DNA of 64,000 nucleotides from Campylorhamphus procurvoides (taxonomy: Eukaryota > Chordata > Aves > Passeriformes > Dendrocolaptidae), in contig WBMV01008589.1 in assembly GCA_013396655.1 (NCBI GenBank), forward strand, positions 155,846-219,845, in the 5' to 3' direction. The position numbers and the translations under genes are program-made. Under the pieces are notes generated by a model, which saw only the letters and a list, made by a program, of their open reading frames with translations, searched no databases and was not told where the DNA came from. Of this stretch, positions 63,907-64,000 are shown piece by piece (the first letter of the stretch is position 1; the number at the start of each line of letters is the position of its first letter).

Positions 63907-64000
63907 TGATGTCACACCCGGCCGGCTGGGTCTCCCCTCTGGCAAGGTGGCAGGGTAGTTCCCAGGTTGGTTCCCATGAGAGGAGAAATGGAAAACAAAA

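Larger units (their letters stand above)
63529..64000 (-). mobile_element. Avian ERV LTR, cut off by window end
   Basis: It begins TGTCTTAGTTCAAG, followed by gagaactaagatattatgctagccaagaaataaccgctctccttttaaatttagaaaacagaactttaatta. I recognise this as an avian (likely passerine) retroviral LTR in reverse orientation. The rest carries an AT microsatellite and GC-rich sequence with a 27-bp motif repeated at a 72-base spacing, as in U3 regions. No viral gene is within the window. Whether it is solo or the end of a provirus cannot be told because the window stops. Confidence 0.7.

Noticed and set aside
1..64000. CRISPR arrays, bacterial-type operons, tRNA or rRNA genes
   Set aside because: None seen; the sequence is vertebrate nuclear DNA and no array, cloverleaf or rRNA-like block was noticed on reading.

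Overview
This window is vertebrate nuclear DNA, almost certainly from a bird. It is AT-rich, has very low coding density, and carries interspersed repeats typical of birds: CR1 LINE copies, several ending in the ATTCTATGA-type tail, plus long terminal repeats (LTRs) of avian endogenous retroviruses. The LTR types at 10.7, 42.9 and 63.5 kb resemble ones I associate with passerines, but that narrowing is from memory. There is an assembly gap of 385 N (10989-11373) and a 4-N gap inside an AT repeat (63679-63682).

The only gene I can identify is the 3' end of CWC27, the spliceosome-associated cyclophilin-like protein, on the + strand. Four coding exons are present, at 20994-21091, 30086-30195, 32966-33069 and 50330-50492. 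All have GT/AG splice sites and matching phases. Joined, they encode about 157 residues, the charged C-terminal third of the protein, ending in the conserved DTFEIYDPRNPV block and a Lys/Arg-rich tail. The stop is at 50490-50492, and a short 3' UTR has an AATAAA at 50720-50725. The N-terminal cyclophilin domain and the middle exons lie before the window.

Layout: 1-20993 is intron, with one very old CR1, one LTR split by the gap, and one younger CR1. 21092-30085 is intron with no recognised repeat. 30196-32965 is a short intron. 33070-50329 is a repeat-rich intron with six CR1 pieces and one solo LTR. From about 50750 to 64000 is intergenic, with a very old CR1 near 60 kb and an LTR that inserted beside a CR1 fragment at the right edge. 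From human gene order I would expect ADAMTS6 next, on the - strand, but I see none of its exons here.

I found no new multi-gene system. The observations most worth checking are an in-phase candidate alternative terminal exon of CWC27 at 24500, two orphan exon-like segments (53712-53866 on the - strand and 55749-55831 on the + strand), and a perfect 11-bp hairpin just beyond the CWC27 poly(A) site.
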